Origin: Corynebacterium phocae
Lineage (GTDB): Bacteria > Actinomycetota > Actinomycetes > Mycobacteriales > Mycobacteriaceae
Direction of reading: 5' to 3'
DNA: 64,000 bases
Assembly (NCBI RefSeq): GCF_008693075.1
Contig: NZ_VXKJ01000043.1
Span: forward strand, 186,001-250,000
Every line of letters begins with the position of its first letter. Position 1 is the first letter of the stretch. This document shows positions 8,761-18,156 of the stretch, in pieces. The notes beneath the pieces were generated by a model that was given only the letters and a program-made list of their open reading frames with translations, was not told where the DNA came from and did no database searches. The position numbers and the translations under genes are program-made.

Positions 8761-9792
8761 GTGTCTACTGCCAAACCAGCTTCCCGTCCGAACAGCGGCC
8801 CCCGGCCGCTGGGACTGCCCACCCTGGGCGGCCCCGCCGTGGTCGCGATGGGGCTTACCCTTGGTACCCTGATAGTGGTAATTACCGGCAGTTTCACCTT
8901 TGCGTTCAGCGTGCTTTTTGCCATCGGAACTGTGGTCGGAACTCTTTTCGTCAATATTCGCGGACTATTTGTCACGGTGACCTCGATCCCCGTTCTCTTC
9001 GCAATCTTCACCCTGATTTCCGGGGCACGCGTTTCCGCAGGCTCATCCTTGGCGGATAATGCCCAATTCTCAGCCACCACATGGCTCACTGGCGCCTACC
9101 CCATCATCGAAAGGTTCCCCTCCTTATTGGTGGTGACTCTACTGGGGGCCTTTATCGCGACTCTGCGGCTCTCACTGGCAGCAAAAACCACCACGGTACG
9201 GCAGCCGACCACGAGGCAACCACCGGCGGCCCCGTCGCGAACTGGCGCTCCTGCGCGCTCCACGCCGGCTTCCCGGCGCAGTACCGCCGTGCCCCGTACC
9301 ACTCCCCGACCAGGCCGCCGGAGCATGGACTCCGCGCCCCGCGGCGAGGTTCTCACCGTTGCCGAGCTTGCCGCCCGCAACCGCAGTGCCTCCAAAGACC
9401 GTGACAGCCTCCGGCCGGCCCGCAGCGAAGCGCAGGTGGCTCAGGAGAAGGCGGCACAAGAAAGAATCGCCCGCGCCCGGCGCAGTTCCGAGGCCAGGCA
9501 GCGCGAACGCGCCGTGCGGAGCGACGGCTCTTCCCGGATAAACGATCTGCGGGTAGAAAGCTCCCGGGTCAAGGGTCACCGCGTGGAGGGCCCCCAGATA
9601 GAGGACCTCCGCGTGGAGGGCCCGCGCTTAGAAGGTGAAAGAGTAGGCGGAAAGCATTACCGCCCGGATCCGGCGCGCCGCGCCGGCCAACCGGTCCCAG
9701 AAGTCATCCGCCGCGCTGGGGAACCTACCTCTAAAGTTCCCCCACGCCGTCGCCGGCACCGGCTTGATGATGACCTTTATGGCAACGATTAA
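8761..9792 (+). CDS. DUF6542-type membrane protein with long basic/disordered tail
   Basis: A 343-residue protein. Four hydrophobic helices in the N-terminal third (GGPAVVAMGLTLGTLIVVI to LLGAFIATLRL) match the DUF6542 layout seen in corynebacteria. They are followed by a Thr/Pro/Arg-rich linker and a highly charged Arg-rich tail with a repeated motif (LRVESSRVKGHRVEGPQIEDLRVEGPRLEGERV). A tail like this could bind nucleic acid or scaffold proteins, but that is inference. The gene sits between rmuC and ispH and ends at a strong bidirectional terminator. Confidence 0.75.
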   Translation: MSTAKPASRPNSGPRPLGLPTLGGPAVVAMGLTLGTLIVVITGSFTFAFSVLFAIGTVVGTLFVNIRGLFVTVTSIPVLFAIFTLISGARVSAGSSLADNAQFSATTWLTGAYPIIERFPSLLVVTLLGAFIATLRLSLAAKTTTVRQPTTRQPPAAPSRTGAPARSTPASRRSTAVPRTTPRPGRRSMDSAPRGEVLTVAELAARNRSASKDRDSLRPARSEAQVAQEKAAQERIARARRSSEARQRERAVRSDGSSRINDLRVESSRVKGHRVEGPQIEDLRVEGPRLEGERVGGKHYRPDPARRAGQPVPEVIRRAGEPTSKVPPRRRRHRLDDDLYGND

Positions 9793-9853
9793 CTCCAAAA
9801 AGCTCCCGCTTCCCTCTTGGTTGAGGGAAACGGGAGCCGGGCTGGGAGTTTTT
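9791..9853. terminator. Bidirectional intrinsic terminator between DUF6542 gene and ispH
   Basis: GCTCCCG...TTCCCTC pairs with GAGGGAA...CGGGAGC around a 6-base loop (9802-9837). An outer AACTCC/GGAGTT arm adds to it. T-runs flank it on both sides, so it can stop transcription from both convergent genes. Confidence 0.8.
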
Positions 9854-9939
9854 CTCAACAGCACACAGTAGTTCCCGCCAGGAGATACCCGGCGGGGCCG
9901 CGAAAGTGTGGGCTTGTTGCGGCGACTGCTGCTTGCCTC

Positions 9940-10899
9940 CTACTGCTTGTTACGGGCAGGGCGCAAGTCCCGCGGCAGGGAGAACGTGATGGTCTCGGTC
10001 GAGGTGGTGACCTGCTCCACATCGTGATAGCCGCGTTCGTCCAAGAATTCTAGTACCTCACGGACCAGAATCTCGGGCACGGAGGCACCGCAAGTGACAC
10101 CGACGGTGGTGACTCCCTCCAGCCATGCCTCGTCAATTTCCCGTGCGAAGTCCACCAGGTGCGCATCACGGGAACCGGCGTCCAGGGCGACCTCCACTAG
10201 ACGAACGGAGTTCGACGAGTTGGTGGAGCCCACCACGATCATTAGATCGCACTTAGGAGCGATGGCTTTCACGGACTCCTGCCGGTTTTGGGTGGCGTAG
10301 CAGATATCGTCCGAAGGGGGATCCTGCAGGTGGGGAAAACGCTGGCGGAGCTTGTTGACGATGTTTACTGCCTCATCGACGCTCAGAGTGGTTTGAGACA
10401 ACCAGATGAGCTTTTCATCCTGCAGGAATTCTGGCAGCTTGTCCACGCCCTCCAGGCCGTCCACCAAGTGGGTGACCTCCGGGGCCTCCCCGGCGGTTCC
10501 TTCCACCTCCTCGTGGCCCTCGTGGCCGATGAGGAGGATCTGGTAACCATCGCGTTCAAAGCGCCGGGCCTCATTGTGAACTTTAGTCACCAACGGGCAA
10601 GTGGCGTCCAAGGTGAGTTGCTTGCGTTCTTGAGCTTCGTTTTTCACAGCGGGAGAAATACCATGAGCGGAGAAAACCAGATGCGCGCCCTCCGGCGCCT
10701 CCGAGGCCTCATCAACGAAAATAACTCCGCGCTCTGCAAGGGTATCCACCACGTACTTGTTGTGAACAATCTGTTTACGCACGTAAATGGGGGCACCGTA
10801 CTTCTCCAGTGCCTTTTCCACGGTTTCGACGGCACGGTCCACGCCAGCGCAGTAACCACGCGGAGCCGCCAGTAAAACGTTTTTGCCAGCTTCAATCAT
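9940..10899 (-). CDS. ispH: 4-Hydroxy-3-methylbut-2-enyl diphosphate reductase
   Basis: Last enzyme of the MEP isoprenoid pathway, reducing HMBPP to IPP and DMAPP with a [4Fe-4S] cluster. The 319-residue protein has the cluster cysteines in order: GYCAGV (C17), DATCPLV (C101) and DDICYAT (about 200). The HGISP and [11 protein letters not shown] motifs are present, as is the catalytic-site STNSSNS. Length is normal. The ATG at 10899 faces xseA in a short divergent region. The product feeds prenyl synthases such as the one at 27828-28634. Confidence 0.97.
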   Translation of the reverse strand: MIEAGKNVLLAAPRGYCAGVDRAVETVEKALEKYGAPIYVRKQIVHNKYVVDTLAERGVIFVDEASEAPEGAHLVFSAHGISPAVKNEAQERKQLTLDATCPLVTKVHNEARRFERDGYQILLIGHEGHEEVEGTAGEAPEVTHLVDGLEGVDKLPEFLQDEKLIWLSQTTLSVDEAVNIVNKLRQRFPHLQDPPSDDICYATQNRQESVKAIAPKCDLMIVVGSTNSSNSVRLVEVALDAGSRDAHLVDFAREIDEAWLEGVTTVGVTCGASVPEILVREVLEFLDERGYHDVEQVTTSTETITFSLPRDLRPARNKQ

Positions 10900-10978
10900 G
10901 CCCCCACAGTACCGACAATCGAGCGAATTACATACACTGGGTTACCTAACTACAAAACCTAAGCAAAGGCGGATATCT

Positions 10979-12220
10979 ATGGCTCAAGTCTCCTCAACCC
11001 CCGAGGCTCCTTGGTCAGTTGCGAAAGTAAACGGTGCCGTCAAAGGCTGGATCGACCGGCTGGGCTACCTCTGGGTAGAAGGCCAACTAGCCCAGGTCAA
11101 TTACAAACCTACCTGGGCTTTTGCTTTTGTGACCTTGCGGGACACGCAGCAAGAAAAATCCATTGCCCTCCGCATTCCCAGCCGGCAATTTGGTGCCTTA
11201 AACCCTCGCCCCAAAGAGGGCGACCGCGTAATTGTCCACGGCAAGCCAAACTTCTACGAAGGCCGTGGCGAGTTTTCGCTCATGGTCGACGATATCCGCC
11301 AAGTAGGTATAGGTGAGCTTCTAGCGCGGATAGAACTGTTGCGCAAGCAGCTGGCACAGGAGGGACTCTTTGCCCCGGAGCGGAAAAAGCGGCTCCCCTT
11401 CCTACCCCACCGCATAGGGCTTATTACCTCCCGGAACTCCGCCGCTGAGCGCGATGTCATCTCTGTAGCGCGTGACCGGTGGCCGGCGGTGCAGTTTCGG
11501 GTGGAAAACGCTGCGGTGCAGGGCACTAACGCCGTCACCTCCGTGCTGCAGGCGTTGTCTGCCTTGGAGCAGGACCCGGAGGTAGACGTCATCATCATCG
11601 CCCGTGGCGGTGGCTCCGTCGAAGATCTCCTGCCCTTCTCAGACGAGGCGCTTCAGCGGGCTGTAGCCAAGTGCACCACGCCCGTGGTCTCCGCCATTGG
11701 CCACGAACCGGACACCCCCATCCTGGACAACGTAGCCGATCTTCGGGCTGCCACGCCCACGGACGCAGCCAAGCGCGTAGTCCCCTCAGCGGCCGATGAA
11801 CGCGCGGGGATCAACCAGGCCCGCGACCGGCTGGGGGCTGCCCTGCGCAACTGGGTGGAAAGGGAGCGCCGCCAACTAGAATCACTGCGCTCACGGCCGG
11901 TGATGGCCGATCCTTTCAAGCCCATCAACGACCGCCGCGAGGAGCTTGACCGAGCGGTAAAACTCATCCGGCGTGACATCGGGTACCTACTGCAGCGCGA
12001 AACCGCCCAGGTGGCCTCCCTCCGGAGCCAAATTTCCACCCTAGGCCCCTCCGCTACCTTGGCACGCGGATATGCGGTGGTCCAGGTTATGGCAACAAGC
12101 GGCAAGGACCACGAGGTGGTAACCACTTACAAGCAGACGCCGTTGGGCAGCAAGCTGAGAATCCGCGTGGCTGACGGCTCCATTTCTGCGGCCACGGTTG
12201 GGATTGAACCCGCAGACTAA
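10979..12220 (+). CDS. xseA: Exodeoxyribonuclease VII large subunit
   Basis: Catalytic subunit of exonuclease VII, which degrades single-stranded DNA to oligonucleotides. The 413-residue protein has an N-terminal OB-fold (about 15-115, [16 protein letters not shown]), the conserved catalytic core ([64 protein letters not shown]), and a C-terminal helical region where XseB binds. I use the ATG at 10979, since the longer reading from a TTG runs back into ispH. xseB follows after a repeat-bearing gap. Confidence 0.96.
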   Translation: MAQVSSTPEAPWSVAKVNGAVKGWIDRLGYLWVEGQLAQVNYKPTWAFAFVTLRDTQQEKSIALRIPSRQFGALNPRPKEGDRVIVHGKPNFYEGRGEFSLMVDDIRQVGIGELLARIELLRKQLAQEGLFAPERKKRLPFLPHRIGLITSRNSAAERDVISVARDRWPAVQFRVENAAVQGTNAVTSVLQALSALEQDPEVDVIIIARGGGSVEDLLPFSDEALQRAVAKCTTPVVSAIGHEPDTPILDNVADLRAATPTDAAKRVVPSAADERAGINQARDRLGAALRNWVERERRQLESLRSRPVMADPFKPINDRREELDRAVKLIRRDIGYLLQRETAQVASLRSQISTLGPSATLARGYAVVQVMATSGKDHEVVTTYKQTPLGSKLRIRVADGSISAATVGIEPAD

Positions 12221-12406
12221 CCACAACTACTGCGGAGGGGCAGCGGCGGCTGGCCGGCACCTAGCCCCGCCCCGAAGGGCAACGGCACCTGCGGTCCCCT
12301 GCCAGAGCCCGCCCCGATAAAATCACCGCAAAACGCAACCGAGAACCAAACGCAACCAAAAACCAAACACAACCAAGAACCAAACGCAACCGAGAAAGAG
12401 ACAGCG
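12221..12406 (+). other. xseA-xseB spacer
   Basis: A 186-base gap, unusually long for two subunits of one enzyme. It holds a C-rich stretch and then the 17-bp tandem repeats listed separately. I see no gene in it. Confidence 0.6.
12333..12400 (+). repeat. Four tandem 17-bp repeats upstream of xseB
   Basis: Four contiguous copies (12333, 12350, 12367, 12384) of a 17-base unit close to ACGCAACCGAGAACCAA. Differences are at a few positions, and the last copy ends in AGAAAGAG, which may serve as the ribosome-binding region. The array stops 6 bases before the xseB ATG. Units are purine/A-rich and almost free of T, so they would be unstructured in mRNA. Confidence 0.9.
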
Positions 12407-12685
12407 ATGAAAGAAAATACCTTTGGAACCGGAATCCCCGGCCAAGACGCCTTCCCTGCCGTTGAGGAGCTTTCCTACGAGCAAGCCCGGGATGAGCTGA
12501 TTGAAACGGTCAAGATTCTAGAGCTAGGCCAGATGGGGCTTGATGAGTCCCTTAAATACTGGGAGCGCGGCGAGGCCCTGGCTAAGCGGTGCGAGGATCA
12601 CCTTGACGGTGCCGCCCGGCGCGTAGAGGACGCGCTCAACGCCAAGCAGGCACAGGGTAACACCACGGACGCGCAGGAGGCTTAA
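12407..12685 (+). CDS. xseB: Exodeoxyribonuclease VII small subunit
   Basis: A 92-residue helical subunit that coats the XseA C-terminal region to form exonuclease VII. The core matches the family: [55 protein letters not shown] (about residues 24-80). N- and C-terminal tails are low-complexity. The ATG follows directly after the 17-bp repeats. The next gene begins 3 bases after the stop, so they share a transcript. Confidence 0.93.
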   Translation: MKENTFGTGIPGQDAFPAVEELSYEQARDELIETVKILELGQMGLDESLKYWERGEALAKRCEDHLDGAARRVEDALNAKQAQGNTTDAQEA

Positions 12686-12688
12686 AAC

Positions 12689-13057
12689 ATGCAGATCTAC
12701 GGTCACCCCGGTGACAGGGTTGATTTTGTTTCCAAGTCCGGTGCTGCGGGCGCTATCATGTTCGGCGATCCCAAGAGTCTGTGCGTGGAGTTTTTTGGCA
12801 AGCCTCACACGGAACAAGGAAACACCATCACGTACTTCAAAGGAGCCATCGCGATTGACTTCGAGTCGGAGAAGGTTAGCGCCATTCATATCCGTCCCGG
12901 AGCCTCATCGGAAAAAGTAGACGTATTCCTTGGCCGGGACAAGCTCAACGGGCTCAGCCACGCAGAGCTAGCGGAGCTTGCCGGGGATCGACCAGTGGAA
13001 GCTGAATTCGCCGCCGATGACACCCCAAAGCTCTCGCGGGTTTCTTTTACCGGCTAA
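12689..13057 (+). CDS. Conserved small hypothetical protein downstream of xseB
   Basis: A 122-residue soluble protein that looks beta-rich, with no signal peptide. Notable stretches are MQIYGHPGDRVDFVSKSGAAGAIMFGDP, an FFGKP segment and a C-terminal HAELAELAGDRPVEAEF. It starts 3 bases after xseB, with a GGAGG inside the xseB 3' end, so translation is probably coupled. I do not recognise the family and see no catalytic motif. Confidence 0.7.
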   Translation: MQIYGHPGDRVDFVSKSGAAGAIMFGDPKSLCVEFFGKPHTEQGNTITYFKGAIAIDFESEKVSAIHIRPGASSEKVDVFLGRDKLNGLSHAELAELAGDRPVEAEFAADDTPKLSRVSFTG

Positions 13058-13154
13058 GGGCCGGGGCTATCACACAGGCCCTACTGGTTGCTGGCGGAGA
13101 AAGCTACTTGTTGGCGAGCGCTAGCTGCTGTTGAGTGCTGGGCGGTGGTGAGAG

Positions 13155-13727
13155 CTAGGCGTTGTTGAGCGGAGTAGCCGCGATGAAGGCCCGCACCGCC
13201 GTTTCAAAATCTGCATCTTTCGAGGAACCGCTCAGCAACAGACGCGCGTCTCCCAAGTCCACACCCCACAGGTCGCGCACGTTTTTCTCATCCGTGGATA
13301 GGACGCGCACTTGCTTGCCCTCCACTGTGACGGTGCGCTCCTCCGGGCGGTAGTGCCCGTCGTAGTTTTTCAGGGCGTCTTCCAGGGGCACAGAGGTTTG
13401 AACGGACTGAACGAAGCCGTCATCGGCAGTGACCCAGCCAACGGCGGAAGCTATTTCCCCCGCAACGCTGGTGCGGCGGGCCGAGTTTGGGGTCCATCCC
13501 GCAGGCATCTCCGGGTCGCGGATAACCGTTTTAGTACCACGCGATTCCAAGTCAAGAAAGGTGGAAGCGTCCACTTCGTTGATGCGAGCGTATTCCGTTT
13601 CCTCCGGGTTAACGCTGCACAGTCCGGTGGCACCAACGGCCAAGCCCATCATCACCACTACCACGCCCAGGGAGAGAACGATGTCCCGGGTGTCTTCAAA
13701 AATCTTAGGTTTTTCTTCTGCAGCCAC
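13155..13727 (-). CDS. DUF4245-type membrane-anchored protein
   Basis: A 190-residue protein. A short cytoplasmic N-terminus is followed by one TM helix (DIVLSLGVVVVMMGLAVGATGLC) and an extracytoplasmic domain with the DUF4245 pattern (PEMPAGWTPNSAR near 85, then VGWVTADDGFVQSVQTS). The same family lies next to glpX in other corynebacteria; the role is unknown. A longer reading from a TTG exists. I choose the GTG at 13727, because a perfect-looking TATAGT -10 box ends 7 bases upstream. Confidence 0.82.
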   Translation of the reverse strand: MAAEEKPKIFEDTRDIVLSLGVVVVMMGLAVGATGLCSVNPEETEYARINEVDASTFLDLESRGTKTVIRDPEMPAGWTPNSARRTSVAGEIASAVGWVTADDGFVQSVQTSVPLEDALKNYDGHYRPEERTVTVEGKQVRVLSTDEKNVRDLWGVDLGDARLLLSGSSKDADFETAVRAFIAATPLNNA

Positions 13728-13734
13728 GCTATTT

Positions 13735-13740
13735 ACTATA
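13735..13740 (-). promoter_or_regulatory. -10 box of the DUF4245 gene
   Basis: TATAGT on the minus strand, 7 bases before the GTG at 13727, with no Shine-Dalgarno between. It sets the chosen start. Confidence 0.55.
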
Positions 13741-13918
13741 CGCAACCACGTCCGGGCCAAGCATGTTGGCAACCATCAGCCCATCCCCTCCCCCCGCTCG
13801 GGGGTCTTTCGGCAAGCATTTACGGGCATTGAATGAGATGTCGGAGTCCGAAGTGAGACAATGGCGGTGCCAATATTTTGCTTAGGGATAACCCCCAAAT
13901 AAGGAGCTGCATTTAGAA

Positions 13919-14926
13919 ATGTCGGATAATACCGTGCACATGCCAGACCGCAACCTTGCGATGGAGCTTGTGCGAGTCACCGAAGCCGCCGCCCTTGCCT
14001 CCGGCCGCTGGGTCGGACGCGGGATGAAAAACGAAGGTGACGGAGCCGCCGTTGACGCGATGCGCAAACTGATCAACTCAGTGCCCATGAACGGTGTCGT
14101 GGTCATCGGTGAAGGTGAAAAAGATGAAGCCCCCATGCTGTACAACGGCGAAGCCGTAGGCACCGGTGAGGGCCTGGACCTGGACATTGCTGTGGACCCG
14201 GTTGACGGAACCCGTCTGATGGCAGAAGGCCGCCCCAACGCCATTTCCGTTATCGCTGCCGCTGAACGCGGATCCATGTTTGATCCCTCGGCGGTGTTCT
14301 ACATGGAAAAGATTGCCGTGGGGCCAGAAGCCAAGGGCGTTATTGACCTCAATGCCCCGGTACGTGACAACATCCGCGCGGTTGCCAAGGCCAAGGGGAT
14401 CCGCCCCAGTGACGTCACCGTCGTGGTTCTTGACCGCCCGCGCCACAACCAGCTCATTAAGGAAATCCGGGACGCCGGGGCCAAGGTGCGTTTCATCATG
14501 GACGGTGACGTAGCTGGTGCCATCGCCGCCGCGCAGGATCACAACGCCATTGACATCATGATGAGCATTGGCGGCACGCCCGAGGGAATCATTACTGCCT
14601 GCGCCATGAAGTGCATGGAGGGCGAAATCCAAGGACGGCTGTGGCCCCAGAATGACGAGGAAGCAGCCAAAGCCCGCAACGCCGGCCATGACCTTGGCCA
14701 GGTGCTCACCACCGAGGATCTGGTAGCTTCCGAAAACTGCTACTTCGCGGCCACCGGCGTGACCAACGGTGACATGCTCAGCGGCGTGCGCTACCGTGCC
14801 AAAGGCGCTTCCACCCGGTCCCTGGTCATGCGCTCGAAGTCCGGCACCATCCGCTACATCGACTCCGTCCACCAGCTGTCCAAGCTATCGGAGTACTCAG
14901 TGGTTGACTACACCAATCCGCAGTAA
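13919..14926 (+). CDS. glpX: Class II fructose-1,6-bisphosphatase
   Basis: Gluconeogenic enzyme hydrolysing fructose-1,6-bisphosphate to fructose-6-phosphate. The 335-residue protein shows the metal-binding [18 protein letters not shown] and DPVDGTRL motifs, plus [12 protein letters not shown] and [10 protein letters not shown] for substrate binding. Class II is the usual essential form in actinobacteria. An AAGGAG lies 13 bases before the ATG. The gene ends at a hairpin and is followed by fumC in the same direction. Confidence 0.97.
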   Translation: MSDNTVHMPDRNLAMELVRVTEAAALASGRWVGRGMKNEGDGAAVDAMRKLINSVPMNGVVVIGEGEKDEAPMLYNGEAVGTGEGLDLDIAVDPVDGTRLMAEGRPNAISVIAAAERGSMFDPSAVFYMEKIAVGPEAKGVIDLNAPVRDNIRAVAKAKGIRPSDVTVVVLDRPRHNQLIKEIRDAGAKVRFIMDGDVAGAIAAAQDHNAIDIMMSIGGTPEGIITACAMKCMEGEIQGRLWPQNDEEAAKARNAGHDLGQVLTTEDLVASENCYFAATGVTNGDMLSGVRYRAKGASTRSLVMRSKSGTIRYIDSVHQLSKLSEYSVVDYTNPQ

Positions 14927-14937
14927 GGGGCATCACA

Positions 14938-14965
14938 GTCGCCAGCCCCGCAGAGGCGGGCGACT
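14938..14965 (+). terminator. Hairpin after glpX
   Basis: AGTCGCC...GGGCGACT with an inner CCGC/GCGG arm, followed by TTTGCC. It is an imperfect but plausible intrinsic terminator separating glpX from fumC. Confidence 0.55.
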
Positions 14966-15062
14966 TTGCCTACTATTGATGTTATGAGCGCCTGTAATTT
15001 AATGTGCACTCGCGCTCGACATTTAACCTATACAACAATCCGTACAAGGGGTTTTTAAGATT

Positions 15063-16463
15063 ATGACTGAGTACCGTATCGAACGCGACACCATGGGTGA
15101 AGTAAAGGTCCCTGTTGACGCTATGTGGCGTGCACAGACCCAGCGAGCCGTGGACAACTTCCCAATCTCGGGCCGTGGCCTGGAGCACGCACAGATTCGC
15201 GCGCTGGGAAATCTCAAGGCCGCCTGTGCCCAGGTCAACAAGGACTCCGGTGCACTGGATGCTGACAAGGCTGATGCCATCATCGCCGCTGCCAAAGAAA
15301 TCTCCGACGGCAAGCACTACGACGAATTCCCCATCGATGTGTTCCAGACCGGTTCCGGCACCTCTTCAAACATGAACACCAATGAGGTTATTGCCTCTAT
15401 TGCCGGCAAGAATGGCGTGGAAATTCACCCGAATGACCACGTCAACATGGGCCAGTCCTCCAACGACACCTTCCCAACTGCCACCCACGTGGCTGCCACC
15501 GAAGCCGCTGTCAACGATCTCATCCCTGGCCTGAAGGTCCTGCACAAGTCCCTAACCGCCAAGGCCAAGGAATTCGCAGATGTGGTTAAGTCCGGCCGCA
15601 CCCACCTGATGGACGCGACCCCCATTACCCTGGGCCAAGAGTTTGGTGGATACGCCCGCCAAATCGAGCTTGGTATCGACCGCGTTGAGGCTTGCCTGCC
15701 ACGTCTGGGCGAGCTTGCTATCGGTGGTACCGCCACCGGTACCGGCCTCAACACCGGCGCAGACTTTGGCGCAAAGGTCACTGAGGAGCTCAAGAAGCTC
15801 ACCGGTGTGCAGCAGCTCAAGGAAGCTGAGAATCACTTTGAGGCCCAGGCTGCCCGCGACGCCCTCGTTGAGTTCTCCGGTGCCATGCGCACCATCGCGG
15901 TATCCCTGAACAAGATTGCCAACGACATCCGCCTCATGGGCTCCGGCCCGTTGACCGGCCTCTCAGAGATTCACCTGAAGGACCTGCAGCCAGGCTCCTC
16001 CATCATGCCGGGCAAGGTCAACCCAGTAATCCCGGAGGCAACCACCATGGTGGCCGCCCAGGTCATTGGCAACGACGCTGCAATCGCTTTCGGCGGCGCA
16101 CAGGGCCACTTTGAGCTCAACGTGTTCATCCCAGTGATGGCCCGCAACGTTTTGGAGTCCGCTCGCCTGCTGGCTAACGTCTCCCGCGTTCTGGCTGAGA
16201 AGTGCGTTGACCACATCACTGCTAACGAGGACCGTATGAAGAAGTACGCTGAGTCCTCCACCTCCATTGTCACCCCACTGAACAGCAACATTGGCTACGA
16301 AAACGCCGCCAAGGCTGCAAAGCATGCACTCAAGCAGCAGATCACCGTGCGCGAGGCCGTCATTGACCTGGGCTTCGTTGATGGGGAGAACCTCACCGAG
16401 GAGCAGCTGGATGAAAAGCTTGACGTGCTATCCATGACCAACCGCGACCGCGATAGCTTCTAA
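15063..16463 (+). CDS. fumC: Class II fumarate hydratase
   Basis: TCA-cycle enzyme converting fumarate to malate, oxygen-stable and iron-independent. The 466-residue protein has the superfamily signature [11 protein letters not shown] with the catalytic serine loop, the [14 protein letters not shown] region, and the [17 protein letters not shown] segment. Length is typical. It is followed by a large hairpin that also serves the converging lipoprotein gene. Confidence 0.97.
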   Translation: MTEYRIERDTMGEVKVPVDAMWRAQTQRAVDNFPISGRGLEHAQIRALGNLKAACAQVNKDSGALDADKADAIIAAAKEISDGKHYDEFPIDVFQTGSGTSSNMNTNEVIASIAGKNGVEIHPNDHVNMGQSSNDTFPTATHVAATEAAVNDLIPGLKVLHKSLTAKAKEFADVVKSGRTHLMDATPITLGQEFGGYARQIELGIDRVEACLPRLGELAIGGTATGTGLNTGADFGAKVTEELKKLTGVQQLKEAENHFEAQAARDALVEFSGAMRTIAVSLNKIANDIRLMGSGPLTGLSEIHLKDLQPGSSIMPGKVNPVIPEATTMVAAQVIGNDAAIAFGGAQGHFELNVFIPVMARNVLESARLLANVSRVLAEKCVDHITANEDRMKKYAESSTSIVTPLNSNIGYENAAKAAKHALKQQITVREAVIDLGFVDGENLTEEQLDEKLDVLSMTNRDRDSF

Positions 16464-16533
16464 GCATCACTCTGCGGCTTAGTGGCCAGCCGCGCGCCCC
16501 TCACGCGCCGGATAGCCACTAGCCCCGATTTGC

Positions 16534-16576
16534 GCCGCTGGCCCCCACCCTTGAACTAAGGGCGGGGGCCAGCGGC
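16534..16576. terminator. Strong bidirectional terminator after fumC
   Basis: A 19-bp stem (one mismatch) with a 5-base loop: GCCGCTGGCCCCC... pairs with ...GGGGGCCAGCGGC. It lies between the convergent fumC and the lipoprotein gene at 16615. Confidence 0.75.
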
Positions 16577-16614
16577 CTTGTCAGCGGGTGCCCCACCTTG
16601 CGGTAGTGGGGACC

Positions 16615-17361
16615 TTACGGGCAAGTAGCTGTGACGTAGACTACGTACTCCTCTTCCTCACCGGATTGGTTAGTGGCAAAGCCCTCAAAGCTGTAGGTGT
16701 TACCGGATATCCGGGGAGTTCCCCCCTGGGTTACCAACGCTCTGCCGTCCCCTAATCCGATTTGTCCGGTGAGGGTCTGTTGCGCGTCTTTGTGGCTACG
16801 CAGAAATACCCAGTTTCCCGACTGCTCCATCTCCGGCTCGAAGACGTAGAAATTTTTTGAGCCATCCGGGAACACCGCGCAGGTTATCTGGGCGCCAGGG
16901 ATCTCCAGCGGTTCCCCGTCGACCACCAGCTCAAAGTTATCCGGCCTTGCCGGAACGACCGTCCGGGTGGCTCCTGCCTTGTCCTCCAGCTCCCGCGTTT
17001 CAGCAAAGAAGGCCGGTGGTGTGCGTTTGGCAGCGCCATTAGCTGGTGGCGCTGGCGCCTGGGTTTCTTTCTTAGTAGGCATGGGCACCGAGTTTGTCTG
17101 CAGCACTTTGCCCGTAGGCGTAGGCGCAGCGGAAGGTTCCGTGGTAGTGGCGCTAATGGTGGTGCTGATGGCGGTACTAGTGACGGTGCTAGTGATGGCG
17201 CTGGTTTCCTCCACTTGGCTGGTGTGTTTTTGAAGGGTTGGTGAGTGCTTGGATACGGTTTCCTCCGTTGCTTGCCCGCCGTCCGTGGAGCAGGAGATCA
17301 AGGGTAGCGCGAGGAGCGCGGTGGCTGTGATTGCGGTAGAAAGCTTCGCCTTAGTGAACAT
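16615..17361 (-). CDS. Secreted lipoprotein, possibly LpqH/19-kDa antigen-like
   Basis: A 248-residue protein with a lipoprotein signal (lipobox LISC, Cys near residue 24). A Thr/Ser-rich linker (about 30-105) probably spans the cell wall. The C-terminal domain has the layout of mycobacterial 19-kDa-type lipoproteins: VVDGEPLEIPGAQITC, a GLGDGRALV turn, ISGNTYSFEGFA and a final TATCP with a paired Cys. The function of that family is unclear. The assignment is a pattern match by eye. A TATACA box lies 8 bases before the ATG. Confidence 0.72.
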   Translation of the reverse strand: MFTKAKLSTAITATALLALPLISCSTDGGQATEETVSKHSPTLQKHTSQVEETSAITSTVTSTAISTTISATTTEPSAAPTPTGKVLQTNSVPMPTKKETQAPAPPANGAAKRTPPAFFAETRELEDKAGATRTVVPARPDNFELVVDGEPLEIPGAQITCAVFPDGSKNFYVFEPEMEQSGNWVFLRSHKDAQQTLTGQIGLGDGRALVTQGGTPRISGNTYSFEGFATNQSGEEEEYVVYVTATCP

Positions 17362-17523
17362 TTATCCAGTGTATATCCCCCACTTGCTCCGCGCTTGAGC
17401 CCTGGTCAAAGACGGAAACTCCCGGGAAATATCCGGCCGGGATTCCGCTGCGGTGGGGCACCGCGACAAGGCCTGCAATAATGCACTTGGTGAAACTTTT
17501 TACCGGGTGTAAAGTTTTTGGCC

Positions 17524-18156
17524 ATGGACAGCACTCCGGAAACGATATCCCTGCGTGAGCAAAAGCGCAGGAATACCAAGCTGGGAATTGAAGACGCCGC
17601 CACGCGACTGGTGGATGAAAAAGGGTTCGCCCACGTCACCGTGGAGGAAATCTGTGCCGCGGCCGGGGTTTCCAAGCGCACGTTCTTCAACTACTTCGAT
17701 TCCAAGGACTCCGCGGTGCTGGGAACCCCTGGCCAAAGCTTCACCCCAGCCCAACGCGAACGCTTTCTCTCCACCCCCGCGGACAGCATGGCAGTCTTAA
17801 GCCTGGAACTGGCCAAAGAACATCTACGCGAACTCCACGCCGATTCCCGGATATCCGCGCGCCGGCACCGGATAGCTAATGACACCGACGCCGCTTACGC
17901 CGTCTTGAGCCGCCGGCGCGCGAAAAATGATGAGTTCAGCGATCTCATCAAACTTCGGCTGGAAAAGGACCCCCACCTGCGTTTGCTTTCCGGAGTGAGT
18001 ACGGACACCGAAGCAATTGTGATTGCCGGCATTGTCCGGGAAGCTCTATGGGTGGCAATGGCCGCGCCGGATTCTGATTGCAACGCCTCTCTCCCCGACC
18101 GCTTGGACCAGTCCGTGAGTCTTATTCACGACTACTGGAAGGAGATTCAATGGTAA
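17524..18156 (+). CDS. TetR-family transcriptional repressor of the adjacent efflux pump
   Basis: A 210-residue regulator with an N-terminal helix-turn-helix (ATRLVDEKGFAHVTVEEICAAAGVSKRTFFNYFDSKD, about residues 25-62) and a helical ligand-binding domain. I start it at ATG 17524; a TTG two codons upstream also fits. Its stop overlaps the ATG of the MFS exporter (ATGGTAA), so translation is coupled and the exporter is the obvious target. The operator is probably in the 150 bases upstream, but I cannot point to a clear palindrome. Ligand unknown. Confidence 0.9.
   Translation: MDSTPETISLREQKRRNTKLGIEDAATRLVDEKGFAHVTVEEICAAAGVSKRTFFNYFDSKDSAVLGTPGQSFTPAQRERFLSTPADSMAVLSLELAKEHLRELHADSRISARRHRIANDTDAAYAVLSRRRAKNDEFSDLIKLRLEKDPHLRLLSGVSTDTEAIVIAGIVREALWVAMAAPDSDCNASLPDRLDQSVSLIHDYWKEIQW

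Noticed and set aside
12333..12400. CRISPR array
   Set aside because: Units are 17 bp, contiguous and without spacers.
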